In this document: piece by piece, positions 10,382 through 22,304 of the stretch
Layout of the letters: the number at the start of each line of letters is the position of its first letter
Numbering within the stretch: position 1 is the first letter of the stretch
Origin: Corbicula japonica
Lineage: Eukaryota > Mollusca > Bivalvia > Venerida > Cyrenidae
Direction of reading: 5' to 3'
Assembly (NCBI GenBank): GCA_038501625.1
Contig: JAZAYU010000013.1
Coordinates: 1,364,001-1,428,000, forward strand
Length of the DNA stretch: 64,000 nt
Translations under genes and position numbers: made by a program
The notes under the pieces: model-generated
Database searches by the model: none
What the model saw: the letters and a program-made list of their open reading frames with translations, nothing else
Told to the model about the DNA's origin: nothing

Positions 10382-11222
10382 ATAAACAGTATTTAACTCA
10401 CGATTTAATCCATATCTGTCAACCAAGTATATTGTAATTTCTAAGGTAGCATTTGTTCAAATGAACACACATTATATTTTGCAGAAATTCATGAATGTCT
10501 AACATATATACAATGATACGGTTCACTAATATACACTTACGTTATGTATAAGAATAACACTAGTTTGAAAAACTCTCCGATCAGCAGCTCAATCTTCACA
10601 CAGACCAATTGGACGGTCTTTTAATTTCGCTTTTCGAAAAGGCCGTCCGAAGTTTGGACCGATGACATAAAACATGCGTCACTTCCTTTATAACATGGTA
10701 AACCCTTGCCTATCTAATATTATAGTCAAGGGAATCTCTATATAACGCATCTAGACCTACCGTACATACTTTAAGCGTTAGTATGTAAATCGTAGTGTAT
10801 ATTTACTTCTATATTAAAAAATCACGATATTGTGGGAACACAAAAACGATATATTCATGTGTTTCCGATACCATTGTATATATGTTACGGAAAACTATTT
10901 AATTTATTTTTGATACATTCATACTGAGTCGTGAAATATTCGCTTTAACCAAATTATTCAATGATGCAAGGGAGATAAACTTTAAAATCTATAAAGATAC
11001 CATTGTATATATGTCATGTAATACTATTATTTATTTTTTTAAAAAAAATTCTTACTGATTTGCAATCTTCTCTGTTAATTGTTAGGAACCATTTCTATTT
11101 CTATTAATCTGTTAACCAGTGTTATGCTTTGCTTTACTCAAATATGACCAAATGTTGACTATAAATTGTATGTATACAATTTTATGTCGAATAAAATATA
11201 TGATATATGATATGATATGATA
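10382..11222 (+). other. LINE 3'UTR and simple-repeat tail
   Basis: Non-coding. It contains two copies of ATACCATTGTATATATGT (near 10869 and 10998), an AGGGAGATAAACTTT motif and a small hairpin near 10610-10655 (GGACGGTC..GGCCGTCC). It ends in ATATGATATGATATGATA, the presumed primer-end repeat. Part of it could be host DNA, since the transition is judged only from the tail repeat. Confidence 0.6.
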
Positions 11223-12619
11223 ATAAATGTTGATTATATGTTTTCTTGTCCTTTATGAAATGTTCCAACATCTACCAATCGAATGAGTTACATGTGGAAG
11301 AAAAATGATATATATATTCAACACAAACCTAATCATTTCTTTTAATTGTAGAATTCAGTATGGAACAGCAAAAATCAAAACAGAAATCCCCCCCCCCCCC
11401 CCAAAAAAAAACCCCAACAACAATTGATTATTTTAAATATGCCTTATATGATGTAGAGATGTTGCTTTGTGGTTTGAGATAACATGAGATACATTTCATT
11501 GTTTCAACAATTGATTGACAGAGAGTGGGGTCAGTAAAGTGATTCAAATAAAGAAACTATACAGATTCAACTCTCTGCTCACGTGTTGTTTGTTGAAAGT
11601 CACGAAATTGCATTACAAAGTAATATTCAAAAGAACACCAAAACCCTTTTACAAGTTATATGCTCTACTCGCTGGTTCTTATGTATGTTTATTGTTTGTG
11701 AAAACGAAACATTTCAAACTCATTTCCTTGTTTTCCTTGTAGTGCGGAAAGCTCAGTTTGTTGTTGTTTCCTTATCTCTTTGTCAACTTTACCTCCAAGC
11801 AATCAAAAAGAGTTTAAGCAGATATACACACAAACTTGCTTGTTATAGTATTGCATTTACATTGAGTTACTGGTAACTTCAACAGAAATTGATGTATAAC
11901 GTAAAATTAACATTTACAAGCTAACAAAAGAAGACATGACTAATTGCATTTGTCGCTCAAATATCAAACAGAAATGCGCAGCAAGTTAAATAAAACCCAA
12001 AATTAACTTTCCTGTCAGTTTGGCTGTAATCAATTAAGCTGATTAAGAAGTATTTGTGACTCTGTTTGAAACATAAAACAGGATTAAAATGCATGTTTGA
12101 AACCAACTTTAAATATACCCAGTAGGAAGTAATGTGATTTGCAAAATTTATTGCGACTACTAGGTAAAACATGCACATGATTCGCACCGAATGAAAAATG
12201 TGTTGATGTAAATCGATGAAAAGGGAAGTTTGAAAACAAAAATGAAATATGCATATCATTTAACGTAACAATTTTGGATGTTACTGAAAAATGGGAGTAA
12301 TGTAGTACCGCTATTAATTGAGGAAATAGAAAATCTAACAGTTCGTTAAAAGTTTCAACCTAATAACTTGCAATGTCTCATAACATAAAGATTAGAGAAA
12401 GAATATGTAAGTTGGAGCAAAACCAAAGTGTAAAAATCAGCAGGGTCATCGAAGCTAGACATTTATAGGAAAGATTGCTGTTATTACAACATTTTATTTA
12501 AAAATAAATTTCTTATTTTTCACTTTCCTTTTTTATATTTCTTTATTCCGCTGCCGTCGATACATTGAAATTCAAATAACACAAACACCCCATACAATAT
12601 AAAAACGATATTATAATGT
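11223..12619. other. Intron, nothing recognised
   Basis: AT-rich, with a poly-C run near 11390-11402. Overlapping open frames near 11515-11876 (plus) and 11957-12259 (minus) show no domain or codon structure that I trust. Confidence 0.45.
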
Positions 12620-12754
12620 TATTAATCAAGTGAATTCATATTGGACTTGTTATTGGGCCAAGGGTAATCATATAAGCTCGAGGCCGAAGGCCGAGGGCTA
12701 ATATGACTGCCCGAGGCCCAATAACAAGGCCAATATGAATTCACTTGATTAATG
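12620..12754. repeat. Foldback (inverted-repeat) element
   Basis: ATTAATCAAGTGAATTCATA and TTGTTATTGGGCC on the left arm are mirrored by GGCCCAATAACAA and TATGAATTCACTTGATTAAT on the right arm, with a GC-rich centre (CCGAAGGCCGAGGG). The arms are about 50 bp. Related TATTGGCCCAG repeats recur at 13435-13530, so a larger element is possible. Confidence 0.75.
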
Positions 12755-13870
12755 ACAATTTTATTAATTAACACAATATTCATAGTTCTAGACTTTAAAT
12801 TTGCTAATTTACCGGCCTGAAGAGATGAAGTGTCTGGCATCTTCAATGGATCTATGTACAGTAGTGACCTGGCTGGTATAAGCTAACAAGGAGATGCAGA
12901 TATGAAAGTTGTTTTGTTTTGAATACAAAAACAACCTGAACATTCATACACACTGTGGCAGCCAACTATCTTGTTCATCCAGTCTAAATTTAGTTAATAT
13001 CCAAATATATCCAAAATGAATTTTCTTTTCTGGCACATTCCATCCACGACTTCCACATGTAATACTCAATTTAACATGTCTGTAAGCTATCCAAACTAAG
13101 CTTTGATCCTTTTTGCAAAGTTCTGCTGAATAAACTTGCTCAAATCAAGAGTAATCCCTTAAAATTCACAGCTTTTTTTTAGTTTCAAGAATTCCTGCTG
13201 CAGACATCCGCGTTGTTGTTGTACTGGTTAGATAAACTCAAAGATATTTATTACACAGAAGAGTTTTATTACACAGAAAGATATCACCGAAATCAGCAAC
13301 ATAGACTTATCCTCTGCCGCTTTGCTTAACTGCACCTCTACTGCCCAAAATTTTATCATTTTATTCATAAAAATTGAATTAGAAATTCCAAAATGGCGGG
13401 ATTTTTGTTTTTAAAAGGAAGTGATTCTATTCTTATTGGACCAGTTCATTATCCAATCAGAATCATGCAATCTCATATTGGCCCAGTAAAACCTGTATTG
13501 GCCCATGTTATCTCGTATTGGCCCAGTTGAGGTTTCATATGAATTGAGTGCAACCCATATTAAGTTGGACTGAATTGTACATATTGTGTCTATATTATTT
13601 TAGTTAATTAATAATAAAGTTTACAAAAGCGTAGAAGTACTTAAATTAATGCATACTGTTTATATCGCTAAAACGAAGTTGAATAATAAAAGTATTACAT
13701 AAGCCAATACCTTTAATTTTCAATTTGCAAGCACAACAAAGATAATATGAAATATCGTAAAACGATTTCTAAGCATCCAAAATATGTATCCAATCAATTA
13801 TAAACTAATAATTCTTATGTATAGTTAACTGCAGAAATGAAAATCAAAATACGATTTGACCAGTGCCCAA
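12755..13870. other. Intron with short TTGGCCCAG repeats
   Basis: No gene seen. Around 13435-13530 the motif TATTGGCCCAG or a close variant recurs about four times in 100 bp, related to the foldback element at 12620-12754. The rest is AT-rich. Confidence 0.4.
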
Positions 13871-14002
13871 GGTTATAAAACTGAGCATGGAAACCAGTCT
13901 CAAATCTCAAGCATCTGATTGGCTGAAATGGCGACCAGTCGCCATTTCAGCCAATCAGATGCTTGAGATTTGAGACTGGTTTCCAAACTCAGTTTTATAA
14001 CC
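13871..14002. repeat. Hairpin family copy 1 (full length, near-perfect palindrome)
   Basis: The left arm GGTTATAAAACTGAGCATGG..CAAATCTCAAGCATCTGATT is followed at once by its reverse complement, giving two arms of about 65 bp with almost no loop. Outer flanks are asymmetric (GCCCAA before, TTCAACCC after), which recurs in other copies and defines orientation. Each arm contains an ATTGG/CCAAT core. No coding potential. Confidence 0.95.
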
Positions 14003-14414
14003 TTCAACCCAGGTCAGAGGAATAAGGAAGATAAATATCAAGAACGATGGTATTTATTAAAATTTTATTTATACACTTATATTTCTATCAACTGTAATCA
14101 CCCTTTAAAAAAAGTATATTCTTCACAAAAGCAGGCAAATAAGTTCAGAATTAGTCAGCATTGCAACATGCATGTTGCAACTCAAGACCACTCCTTGTAG
14201 AAATGCAGACTTGCACAAACAACGTTTGAACTAAACAGGAAACTATGTTAATTACGACTGTTAGGAAACACAACACACAGTTAACACTATCGCACTTCAC
14301 AGCAATAAATCAAACAGAATGTTAATAAATAGATTATAAAAGAAGAAAAGGAAAAAAAACAACATTTTCCATAATGTGGCCAATTTCAAATAGATAATAC
14401 AAACAAAAACAAAA
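14003..14414. other. Intron, nothing recognised
   Basis: AT-rich DNA; short open frames only. Confidence 0.4.
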
Positions 14415-14503
14415 CTGGAACGGTCTCTCTTCTTTTTCCCTGCGTGGGGAGGCTGTGTTTTGTGAGTGTGGCCATTCCTGATATGCATATTTCACTTTAT
14501 GAA
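14415..14503 (+). mobile_element. Retroelement 3'-end copy, very short
   Basis: Sense copy of the last 90 bp of the tail: CTGCGTGGGGAGGCTGTG, TTTTGTGAGTGTGG, and TGATATGCATATTTCAC at the terminus. It is strongly 5' truncated. Confidence 0.8.
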
Positions 14504-15394
14504 ACAGCCAGTGCCATATTTTTGCCATCTAGGGTAAAAACCGCGTACTTTAGTGCACTCACTTCACATTTTATTTAAGATTTTCCAGTAGCTATAATAA
14601 AGGTTTATAAACTTTATACTGCTATTCGTATGTGTTTGATATACATGTAGAGCGTTAAACATGTAATATTACAGAAACAGAACCAAACAAGTTAGTTATT
14701 ATGGTGTTTACATTTTAAAAGGATTTTTTCCTTACTTTGTTCATTTTAATTTTTTAAGGCATTACTTCCTTAACAAAAATTTGTGCATTTGCAATATTCT
14801 TGTTTTCAATGTTATTTAACTTGCTAACTTAACATTAAACGATTAAGAGCCGCCTTCATGTCATTCAGTGTTAGGATTAATATCTAGGCAAATTCAGTTA
14901 TCTTTTTATTGTAAGACTATCTTATTATTGCCGGGAAACTAGTGCCAAGATGCTAATCATACTGACTAGCGTAGAAAAGATTTTACAGGTTTGTACGGTT
15001 TTCACGAGTTTTAGACAAAATCGTATTGACATCTGAGTGTAACTAGTTGGGCGGGAACGAAATGCTGTCAAGTCCCGGAAAACAGTTAACCCAAGGTGAC
15101 GGATTTGTCTTCCTTAACCGAAAATCGGATGAAAGATACCTTTTCTTCCATTCTCTTTGTAAAAGACTATATTTTTCTGCAAACATAAAATTAAACGTTT
15201 TCCTTTAAAACTTTTGACGTCATGATGCACAGGAGTGACGTTACTGACGTGCACGAGAGTTATATTATTTTTTTCCAGCATTGTTGAAGATGCAGGAAAT
15301 CCCGATTTGGTTGGCAAAAAACTGTCCTTATTAGTTTTCGCTATCATTTCGATGCATATTTTATGTCGTTTACATATTTCAGTATAGTATGTTA
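14504..15394. other. Intron, nothing recognised
   Basis: AT-rich; clustered TGACGT words near 15220-15260 are noted without assigned function. Confidence 0.4.
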
Positions 15395-15610
15395 TAGAAT
15401 ATGCAAAATATTTATTCCTGTTTAATATTTGCCTGATAATATTCCGCAGGGGTTTATATCATTAAAATAAAACATACATAATTAAACATTGTTATTCCCA
15501 ATGCCACAATTTAATTTACCTTTAATTTTAGGAAAGTTCTATGTTTTCCTTATTCGGTAAAGCAATCAGACATGCAAAGCAGGTTTTATGCGTTTCTGTG
15601 CAGTGTCCAG
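15395..15610 (+). repeat. Unclassified interspersed repeat B, copy 1
   Basis: Shares AATATTCCGCAGGGGTTTAT, ATAATTAAACATTGTTATTCC, CCACAATTTAATT and CATGCAAAGCAGGTTTT with copies at 17450, 34673 and 40735. No inverted ends or open frame seen. Confidence 0.6.
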
Positions 15611-17270
15611 ACAACAAAAACACACGAATGCCATGTCTGGAAAGCATTTATTGCACACATGTACTTTTAGAGATTAACTCAATGCTATCAAAACGTTCTT
15701 AAACCGATAAAGACGTAGATGCCTAATATTAAAAAAAAAACTTTCTTGTTTGTTTTTAACAAAGCTATCTTTGCAAAACTTGTGCCTGCACAATTTTATA
15801 AAAGCAATGTAAAAATAGTGATATATTGTCATCGTATAGAGTGTTTAGAATGTCTTTTTTAAGTTTCGTTAAAGTTTTATGTAATTTAGATTATCATAAA
15901 AAAACTTATTTGAAACCATAGCAGACCAAATCTACACATTTGCATGTTAAAAAGGGCCTCTTAATTACCGATTTGTGTGAAGAACAGAAATGAAAGAATG
16001 TCATTGAAGACTAAAAAAACAACCTACATGTATACAAATCCCAACATTAAAACTTAACTGTCATAGCTATCCCATAATAGATTTGTGAATACTCTTGATA
16101 CATTATGTACAGTAAGTTAGACTATATATTAAATAATGAACGATATTTACTATTATAATTCGCAAACAATAAATCGTCAGAACATATCTTTACACCACCT
16201 AGAAACGTATGTATACATACCTATTACCAATGTTAATGCTTTTGATATTCGATAATGTTCAATCATAAATTGTGTAATAAAATACAAGCAGTCTAGAAGA
16301 AATAAAAACGGATTCTTTCAGCCGGTACCAATTTAGGTGAACAATGCGTAATTGCTTTTCCTAACAAAATATTTCTAATTCAATCAGCGCTGATATCTAT
16401 TATAAAGTCTATTGAAAGCTTTTGAGCACGATACTTATATATGTGTAAATACCTTTATTCGTGAAGATATCGAGTTGCGCTCAGCTCGGGGCTAAGAGAC
16501 GTGAACAGTAATATGTATTTCCGTTACTGCTCATGAACAGGCTCAGTCAACCCGAGTCTGCAGTGTATACATTAAGGTCATTTTTGAAAGTACGGTGCTT
16601 TACATAGGATGATTTTGAAAAGAAGACACAATCTTACTGAAATATCTCAATGATATACGTTAAGTGTTTCTATGATATACGTTAAGTGTTAGAGATATAA
16701 CTTTCTGTTCTCTTTCAATATGGTTGTAAAGATTGTTCAATAAAAGCTGTCGGTCTTACAGATGAAGTTGTTCATCACGAAGTTGTTACAAATTTAAAGT
16801 GTCACCCTTCATGAACATCAATGGAATTTTTTTTACCAATAACACACACAAAAAAAACGAACAATGTAAGTGCGTAAAATTTAATTAATTAATTAATTTA
16901 TTTAATTATAAAAATCCTGATGTAATTAAAGTTAATGCTTTCTCTTTAATTTGCCTTTCTGCTGGTCTACAAGGATAGTCTCTTATTGTGTATGTGACTT
17001 TCCTTAACCAGTTCAATTCTATTACTACATCCTTCCAGAACATGACAGTGTTTTGAAATTTGGTTTGTCCAGCTGTGTTTACGAACGATGAGAGCATTAA
17101 ATGTCCTGAATGTTTAGACTAATTATTTCAAGTTTTTCAAATAGACTACACATAATGCCTTTCCATGACGTTTACGACACATGCACAAATGTGCACTAGG
17201 TATTCATTATTCCCAATCTTTTATAGCAAATCCATGTCACGCCGTTAATCTCAGTAAAATCTGCGCCCAA
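15611..17270. other. Intron, mostly featureless
   Basis: AT-rich. 16500-16565 holds TTACTGCTCATGAACAGG..CAGTCAACCCGAG, echoed near 59300-59330 and 63085-63125, so it may be a short interspersed motif. 16655-16690 has a doubled GATATACGTTAAGTGTT and 16880-16905 an (ATTA)n run. No exon recognised. Confidence 0.4.
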
Positions 17271-17427
17271 GGTTATAAACTATGCATGGAAACCAGTCTC
17301 AAATCTCAAGCATCTGATTGGCTGAAATGGCGACCTGTGGCACCAGTCTCAAATTTCAAGCATCTGATTGGCTGAAATGGCGATCTGTTGAGATTTGAGA
17401 CTGGTTTCCAATCTCAGTTTTATAACC
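17271..17427. repeat. Hairpin family copy 2 (left arm partly duplicated)
   Basis: Begins GGTTATAAACTATGCATGG, has the CAGTCTCAAATCTCAAGCAT..TGGCTGAAATGGCGA segment twice in tandem, then the closing arm GAGATTTGAGACTGG..CAGTTTTATAACC. The internal duplication distinguishes it from copy 1. Confidence 0.9.
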
Positions 17428-17449
17428 TTCAACCCTGATAAAGAATATG

Positions 17450-17655
17450 TAAAACATTAATATTCATTTTTATTATTTTCCTGAGAATATTCCGCTGTGG
17501 ATTTTGTGATCAAAATAAAGCATCAATAATTAAACACTGTTATTCCCATTTCCACAATTTAATATACGGTCATTTGGTGGGAAAGGTCTGTGTTTTCGTT
17601 ACTTGTCATTAGACGTGCAGAATAGGTTTTATGCCTGCGCGGTGTCCAGAATACA
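17450..17655 (+). repeat. Unclassified interspersed repeat B, copy 2
   Basis: Contains GAATATTCCGCTGTGG, ATAATTAAACACTGTTATTC, CCATTTCCACAATTTAAT and GCAGAATAGGTTTTATGCC in the same order as copy 1. Confidence 0.6.
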
Positions 17656-17896
17656 TTAACACAATATCTGGCATGCCTGGCAAGCAATGTTCAATGCATG
17701 TTATTGCATACATGTATATTGTTTAATTACATTTTGAATTAGTTTTTCACATGCACATCATTGTTTGGGATGGATTAAAATCTGAACTGTTTACTGGTGT
17801 AAATACTGACTAGAGCTAAACATTAGAATGTGTTTTAAGTAAAACAAATATTGATAAACAAGGAATGCCGAAATAGATTCCGTTTATTCTAAAACA

Positions 17897-18245
17897 GGTG
17901 AAATATGCATATCAGGAATCGCCACACTCACAAAATACAGCCTCCCAACGCAGCGAAAAAGAAGAGAGGAAAAGAGAGCATGTGTTTTGAGTATGTCAAT
18001 TCAAATAAGACGCCACAAACAATTAACGAAAATGAGAACCCTTAGGGTTACAGCATTGGAACGGTCAATGGCAAAATTATTTGCCACTGTGGATCTAAAC
18101 CAGGTTCTAGGGTGCACCAACATCACACTTGCCCTAACAGGTTCTCATATCACAAAATAAGTACAAGTTGTCTTGGTGAAATAACTCCAACCCACCCATG
18201 AGCTCAACAATGTTGCATGCAAAAGCACACAAACAAATAAGAAGA
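17897..18245 (-). mobile_element. Retroelement 3'-tail copy
   Basis: Antisense copy starting at the family terminus (GGTGAAATATGCATATCAGG) and running through the GA-rich segment, CAAGTACAAGTTGTCTTGG and CATGCAAAAGCACACAAAC. With the minus-strand reverse-transcriptase remnant at 19960-22080 it may be the two ends of one disrupted element. Confidence 0.85.
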
Positions 18246-18594
18246 TAAACAACACAGTTACATGAAACAAACATACTTTAATGACATCTTATCAAAGCAT
18301 TTCGAGCATCAACTTTTAAAAACATTCAACTAAACAAGCAATCATTAATTAGCTCGTGTCAAAAACTAGAACATCACCGTAAAATGTACACATCATGAAA
18401 ATAGTGTATGTTTACCATATCATTCATCATCAATGTCAAATCTTAGAATTATACCATAATATCATTTGATATTACATTACACGAGATTATATCATTGCTC
18501 TCATCACTCACATGTCACCGGAAAAAGATGGATGCAGTAATAATTAATGCTAACAAAACGAAAAGTATTAGAAGTAAGTCGACTAGTTAAAATC

Positions 18595-19205
18595 CACTGT
18601 CATGTAACAGCTGCCCTGTACCAAATGTTAAGTATCCAGTTGCAGATCTCAAGATGGCGAACAAACAAGAAGGAAAAATGTATGTGTTTTGTTGTTATGT
18701 AGCGATTTTCATGAAAAAGTACACCATACAGGACGTCTTTTCCCCTCACTTATCAAACGGTTACACAAGGCATCCTCCTATAATCCGAGAAGCATTACAG
18801 GGTATCAACAACAGTTTGTTTGAATTGCATTTTCTTAAAAACAAAATATTAAATTTTTCCACAATATATGTATTTAGATGCGCTTTAACTGGATATCACA
18901 TATTATTATAACATCAAAGTTGTAAGCAAATAAATTCTCGCTTCAGTTTTGAAAATGCCTAGTAGGTCATTTATTTCTTTCAATTACAGTGTCAAACGGA
19001 CATGCTGGCCTTAAAGAAAGCAAATAATCGCTTAATCAACAACCCTTTTCATCATATGATCCAAGTTCGACTTTCTATTCCGAACAATATGTATACAAAT
19101 TGGAAACAACAAAACACATACATTTTCCTTCTTGTTTGTTCGCCATCTTCAGATCTGCCACAGGGTACTTAACATTTGGTACAGGGCAGCTGTTACATGA
19201 CAGTG
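18595..19205. mobile_element. 611-bp DNA element with inverted repeats of about 100 bp
   Basis: The left end CACTGTCATGTAACAGCTGC is mirrored by GCAGCTGTTACATGACAGTG at the right. Similarity continues inward for about 100 bp, through GGTACAGGGCAG/CTGCCCTGTACC and TTCGCCATCTT/AAGATGGCGAA. AAATC flanks both sides as a possible 5-bp target duplication. The open frame at 18654-18911 spans the left arm and has no recognised domain. Confidence 0.75.
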
Positions 19206-19325
19206 AAATCGTCGTCAAACATGGTTCCGCAAGACCACTAATTGATATTAAGAGGACGCAAACATACTCCTTGGGTGGGTGAATACATAAACTTTAAAGA
19301 CGATTTCTTAGAAGGTTGAGATTCG

Positions 19326-19327
<2 letters not shown>

Positions 19328-19373
<46 letters not shown>
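19328..19373. repeat. (AAC)n microsatellite
   Basis: About 15 uninterrupted AAC/ACA units. Confidence 0.97.
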
Positions 19374-19439
19374 GAAGGCAGTATTACTTTCAAGACCAAG
19401 TTAAAGAATATGTTTAATAATTGAAAAAAGCTTACAACC

Positions 19440-19912
19440 TAGAACCTAAAAGCTCGATCTGTTTCTTTTATTCCTGTCATCGTATTCTTGCTGATTTGAC
19501 ACCAGGAGCTCTGGTCTCGATAAGGTTATTGAGTACTCGCACTTTGGCTTTTCAATGCTATTATCTTCTTATGTTTTATATGTTTCTGTGCTTTTGCATA
19601 CAACATTGTTGAGCTGATCGGTTGGAATGGTTTCACTAAGATAACTTGTTTTGTGATATGAGAACCTGCTGGGGCAAGTGTGAGGTTGGTGCACCATAGA
19701 ACCTTGTTTAAATCCCCAGTGGCAATTTGTTTTGCCACTGACCGTTCCACGGAGGTAACCCCAAAGATTCTCTTTTTCGTAAATTGTTTGTGGCATCTTA
19801 TTTGAATTGACATACTTATAACAAACATGCTCTCTCTTCCTCTCTTCTTTGTCTTCTGTGGGGAGGCTGTGTTTGTGAGTGTGGCGACTCCTGATATGCA
19901 TATTTCACATTT
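19440..19912 (+). mobile_element. Retroelement 3'UTR copy, long tail version
   Basis: Sense copy of the whole 3' non-coding part: AGCTCGATCTGTTTCTTTTA, CCTGTCATCGTATTCTTGC, TGTGCTTTTGCATACAACAT, GGGCAAGTGTGAGGTTGGTG, TTGCCACTGACCGTTCCA, the CT-rich run, and the terminus TGATATGCATATTTCAC. It starts just after where the reverse-transcriptase stop would lie. Confidence 0.85.
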
Positions 19913-19959
19913 TTACAACCCAAAAGATGAATTTTTCAGGTAAAACATGTAAAAGAAAG

Positions 19960-22080
19960 GCCGATCATAATCCAATTACAATATTACTGAAATGAAAAGC
20001 TTTCAGAAATTCTGGAAAGATTCCTGCCTCTCTTGTGCAAACAAAGAGGGTTAGCAAAAACAACAAATGTAGATGGGGTTATTACCAAGCATAAAGAGCT
20101 CTGCAGAACATCATGATGGTAGTCTTTCATTTTTATTTTCGAGTTTTACGAACAAAAATGAGAAAATTAATATTGCTTTTATTTTCTTTAAATCATAATC
20201 GAATCTCCATGAAATACCTTTTGAGATAATCCTTGTTGCTGTGAGGGTTTTAAACTGCAGCTGTACCTCCGAATCAAATCTGGATATCAGCGATAAACAG
20301 AAAGTGTTCATTTTTTTTATTAATTTGTGGCATCTGTACACAATCTTTTAACAGATTATCTGTTATGCAAGGAAGTTTAATTATTTAACTTTGTTTCTTG
20401 CTCTTCAAAAGCGGACAAGCTGCAAAAATAAACCCTTAAAATGTTGCACGTTGAACATGGCTATCTAAAAATGGAAAAACAGACTAAGTAGTAAATTTTA
20501 AGAATATCTTTTTCATATAATTTAGCAGTAACGAAACCATTTTCAATAAAAAGGTTTAAATCATGTTCGCTTGCTTCTCTGAAGTGTTGTCTTTATTAAG
20601 CTTGTTTTGATTGGGAGATAGCTTTGGCCCAAGATGGAAACATATTTTGTATATAATTAACAAATCGTCGAGTTACATCCAATCGTTACATCAATTTGTT
20701 ATATTGATGTTTGGAGAAAGAGATTACATAGCCTTTTTCGTAGCAGTATTAAAACAGACAGGTAGTAATGGTGTACACTAGTCAAAAGTTCTAAGTGCAC
20801 ACTTGATAAATGTTAATTTTTCCAATAATTTGATTGAATCTTTCAAAATAGTGTAAATTACAATGAAGAAGAATCAATATTCTATTAAAGCACACCAAAA
20901 CTTTTAAGTCTGCTTAACCAGATTAAAAAGTAATAATATTTTAGCTCACTTGTTCTCGGAAAGCAATTCTCAAGTTAATTATCATTGCATCGGCTATCAT
21001 TTGTGATCGTTTTCTCATCTCTGTATAATTTAAATTTCATGCAGATTTAAAGGAAATACTGTAGTTTGCCATTCCATTGCACTGAAATAGCTTTCTGTAG
21101 CTTTGTAATGGTCTGCTGGGCACGATGAGCCAACACACTCAACTTTATTTTATCCATAACGTTTTTACAGGATTTCAAGGAGAAAATTCCATTTTTCACA
21201 CAATGTTTTGTGCCAAAAGCTTTTGAATTGTCTAGCAGTTAAGGATGATACAATTTTCTATGATAGATGTGTAACAGCCTTTCCAAACGAAAAAAATGTA
21301 TTCATTTCGATAAAATTGACCAGTTTTCGGATACGCCTTTTGACCGAATAAGCGTCATTTTCGAATAATTCGATTTTGAATTTTATTGAATTTCTATAAA
21401 TTTTAGTTTTAAATTTTTATTTATTGGACACTTATCCAACAAATGATACACTAATTTTTTCGATTTTACGTTGTTTTACGTAAATATTTAATGACGTAAT
21501 TGAGTAACATCAGCGTTCAACGTAAGCAACGTAATCAATCTAGAAAATAATATCGTTTGATTTTATTCTTAAATTAATAAAATATGCAAAAATAAGGTAT
21601 TTCTTTTGCATTTACGAAAACCGTCAAGATTTTTTTACAACAAATTTGAAGTTGTGCCTGTGAAAAGAATTTTGACGGCAATGTCGTTGTCTGCTGACGT
21701 CAACCGTTCCATGGTTACAATTTGTTGGTGTGTTTTTCGTGTTTGTCTTGAGTCGGTGAACATGTGAAAAACAAAAACGATTGTAAAAAAATAAAATTTC
21801 GCTTGCCGCACGGGGATAATGCATAAAACACGTATGCCGACGTGGATGACGTAAAACGTAAAACATATGCACGGTTTTCAAAAAATTATTGTTGTTTGAT
21901 CATTATTAACATAAAGTCAAACTTTCATTCAATTTGAATAAGTTTACTTTAAGATATTCAAAATTGAAAAGTGTGCACTTGGAACTTTTGACCAGTGTAT
22001 ATTATTTGTTTAAAAATAGAGGTATCAAATTTAACTTAAATATTGTATCAGGTAAGAAGGAGAGCGGCTAGATTAGGTAT
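19960..22080 (-). pseudogene. Degenerate reverse transcriptase of the tail retroelement
   Basis: Read on the minus strand, this carries eroded counterparts of the coding region at 60961-61700: YLDDLL followed by a LNK.NTS stretch, an eroded FLD..VQRAT segment, and CAGTTTAAAACC..CAGCAACAAGGATT matching the LQQGIS region. Multiple stops and frameshifts disrupt it. A separate TA-flanked element (20776-21997) splits it; beyond that insertion 22000-22040 again matches the copy at 61560-61610 (TTTAAAAATAGAGGTA versus TTTATAAATAGAGGTA). A dead, nested remnant. Confidence 0.7.
20776..21997. mobile_element. 1.2-kb DNA element with TA duplication, nested in the retroelement
   Basis: The left end TA-CACTAGTCAAAAGTTCTAAG is mirrored by CTTGGAACTTTTGACCAGTG-TA at the right, and the match extends inward to GTGCACACTT. 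The TA flanks fit the Tc1/mariner superfamily. The interior has no long frame. A short minus-strand start (MERLTSADNDIAVKILFTGT, near 21640-21720) could be an eroded transposase N-terminus, but this is weak. Confidence 0.75.
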
Positions 22081-22131
22081 TGAAAAGACTATAAAGAATT
22101 CTCATTATAAGAACCGTCTTCAAAAGCTCTA

Positions 22132-22304
22132 CAGTGAAACCTGCCTTAGCAGCCACCTGTGAATAGCAACCACCTGTCTAAAACAGCCAGTTTGAATATG
22201 ACCTTAACTGACATTGTGTTTTAATTTTGTCTTTAACAGCCACCTGTCTTCAGCAGCCACTTTTTGTCATTCCCTTTGGTTGCTATTAATGTCAATTTTG
22301 ACTG
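22132..22304. mobile_element. 173-bp MITE, Tigger-like ends
   Basis: TA-CAGTGAAACCTGCC at the left pairs loosely with CAATTTTGACTG-TA at the right, like the ends of the element at 5558-6312. The interior repeats CAGCCACCTGTC-type words (GCAGCCACCTGTG, AACAGCCACCTGTC, CAGCAGCCAC). Confidence 0.65.

Larger units (their letters stand above)
6313..11222 (+). mobile_element. 5'-truncated non-LTR retrotransposon (LINE), interrupted
   Basis: It spans a reverse-transcriptase ORF (6320-7547 continued at 9426-10381), a 3'UTR of about 840 bp, and a terminal simple repeat of ATATGAT-type units (about 11185-11222) of the kind found at LINE 3' ends. The apurinic-type endonuclease that normally precedes the reverse transcriptase is absent, so the copy is 5' truncated near 6313, where it meets a Tigger element. 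Apart from the insertion at 7548-9423, the frame has no stop, so the copy is fairly young. Confidence 0.85.

Noticed and set aside
18654..18911. 85-codon open frame starting MANKQEGKMYVFCC
   Set aside because: It begins inside the terminal inverted repeat of a DNA element and has no known motif.
19440..19912. Open frames on both strands near 19421-19901
   Set aside because: They fall in the non-coding tail of the retroelement and recur, broken differently, in every tail copy.
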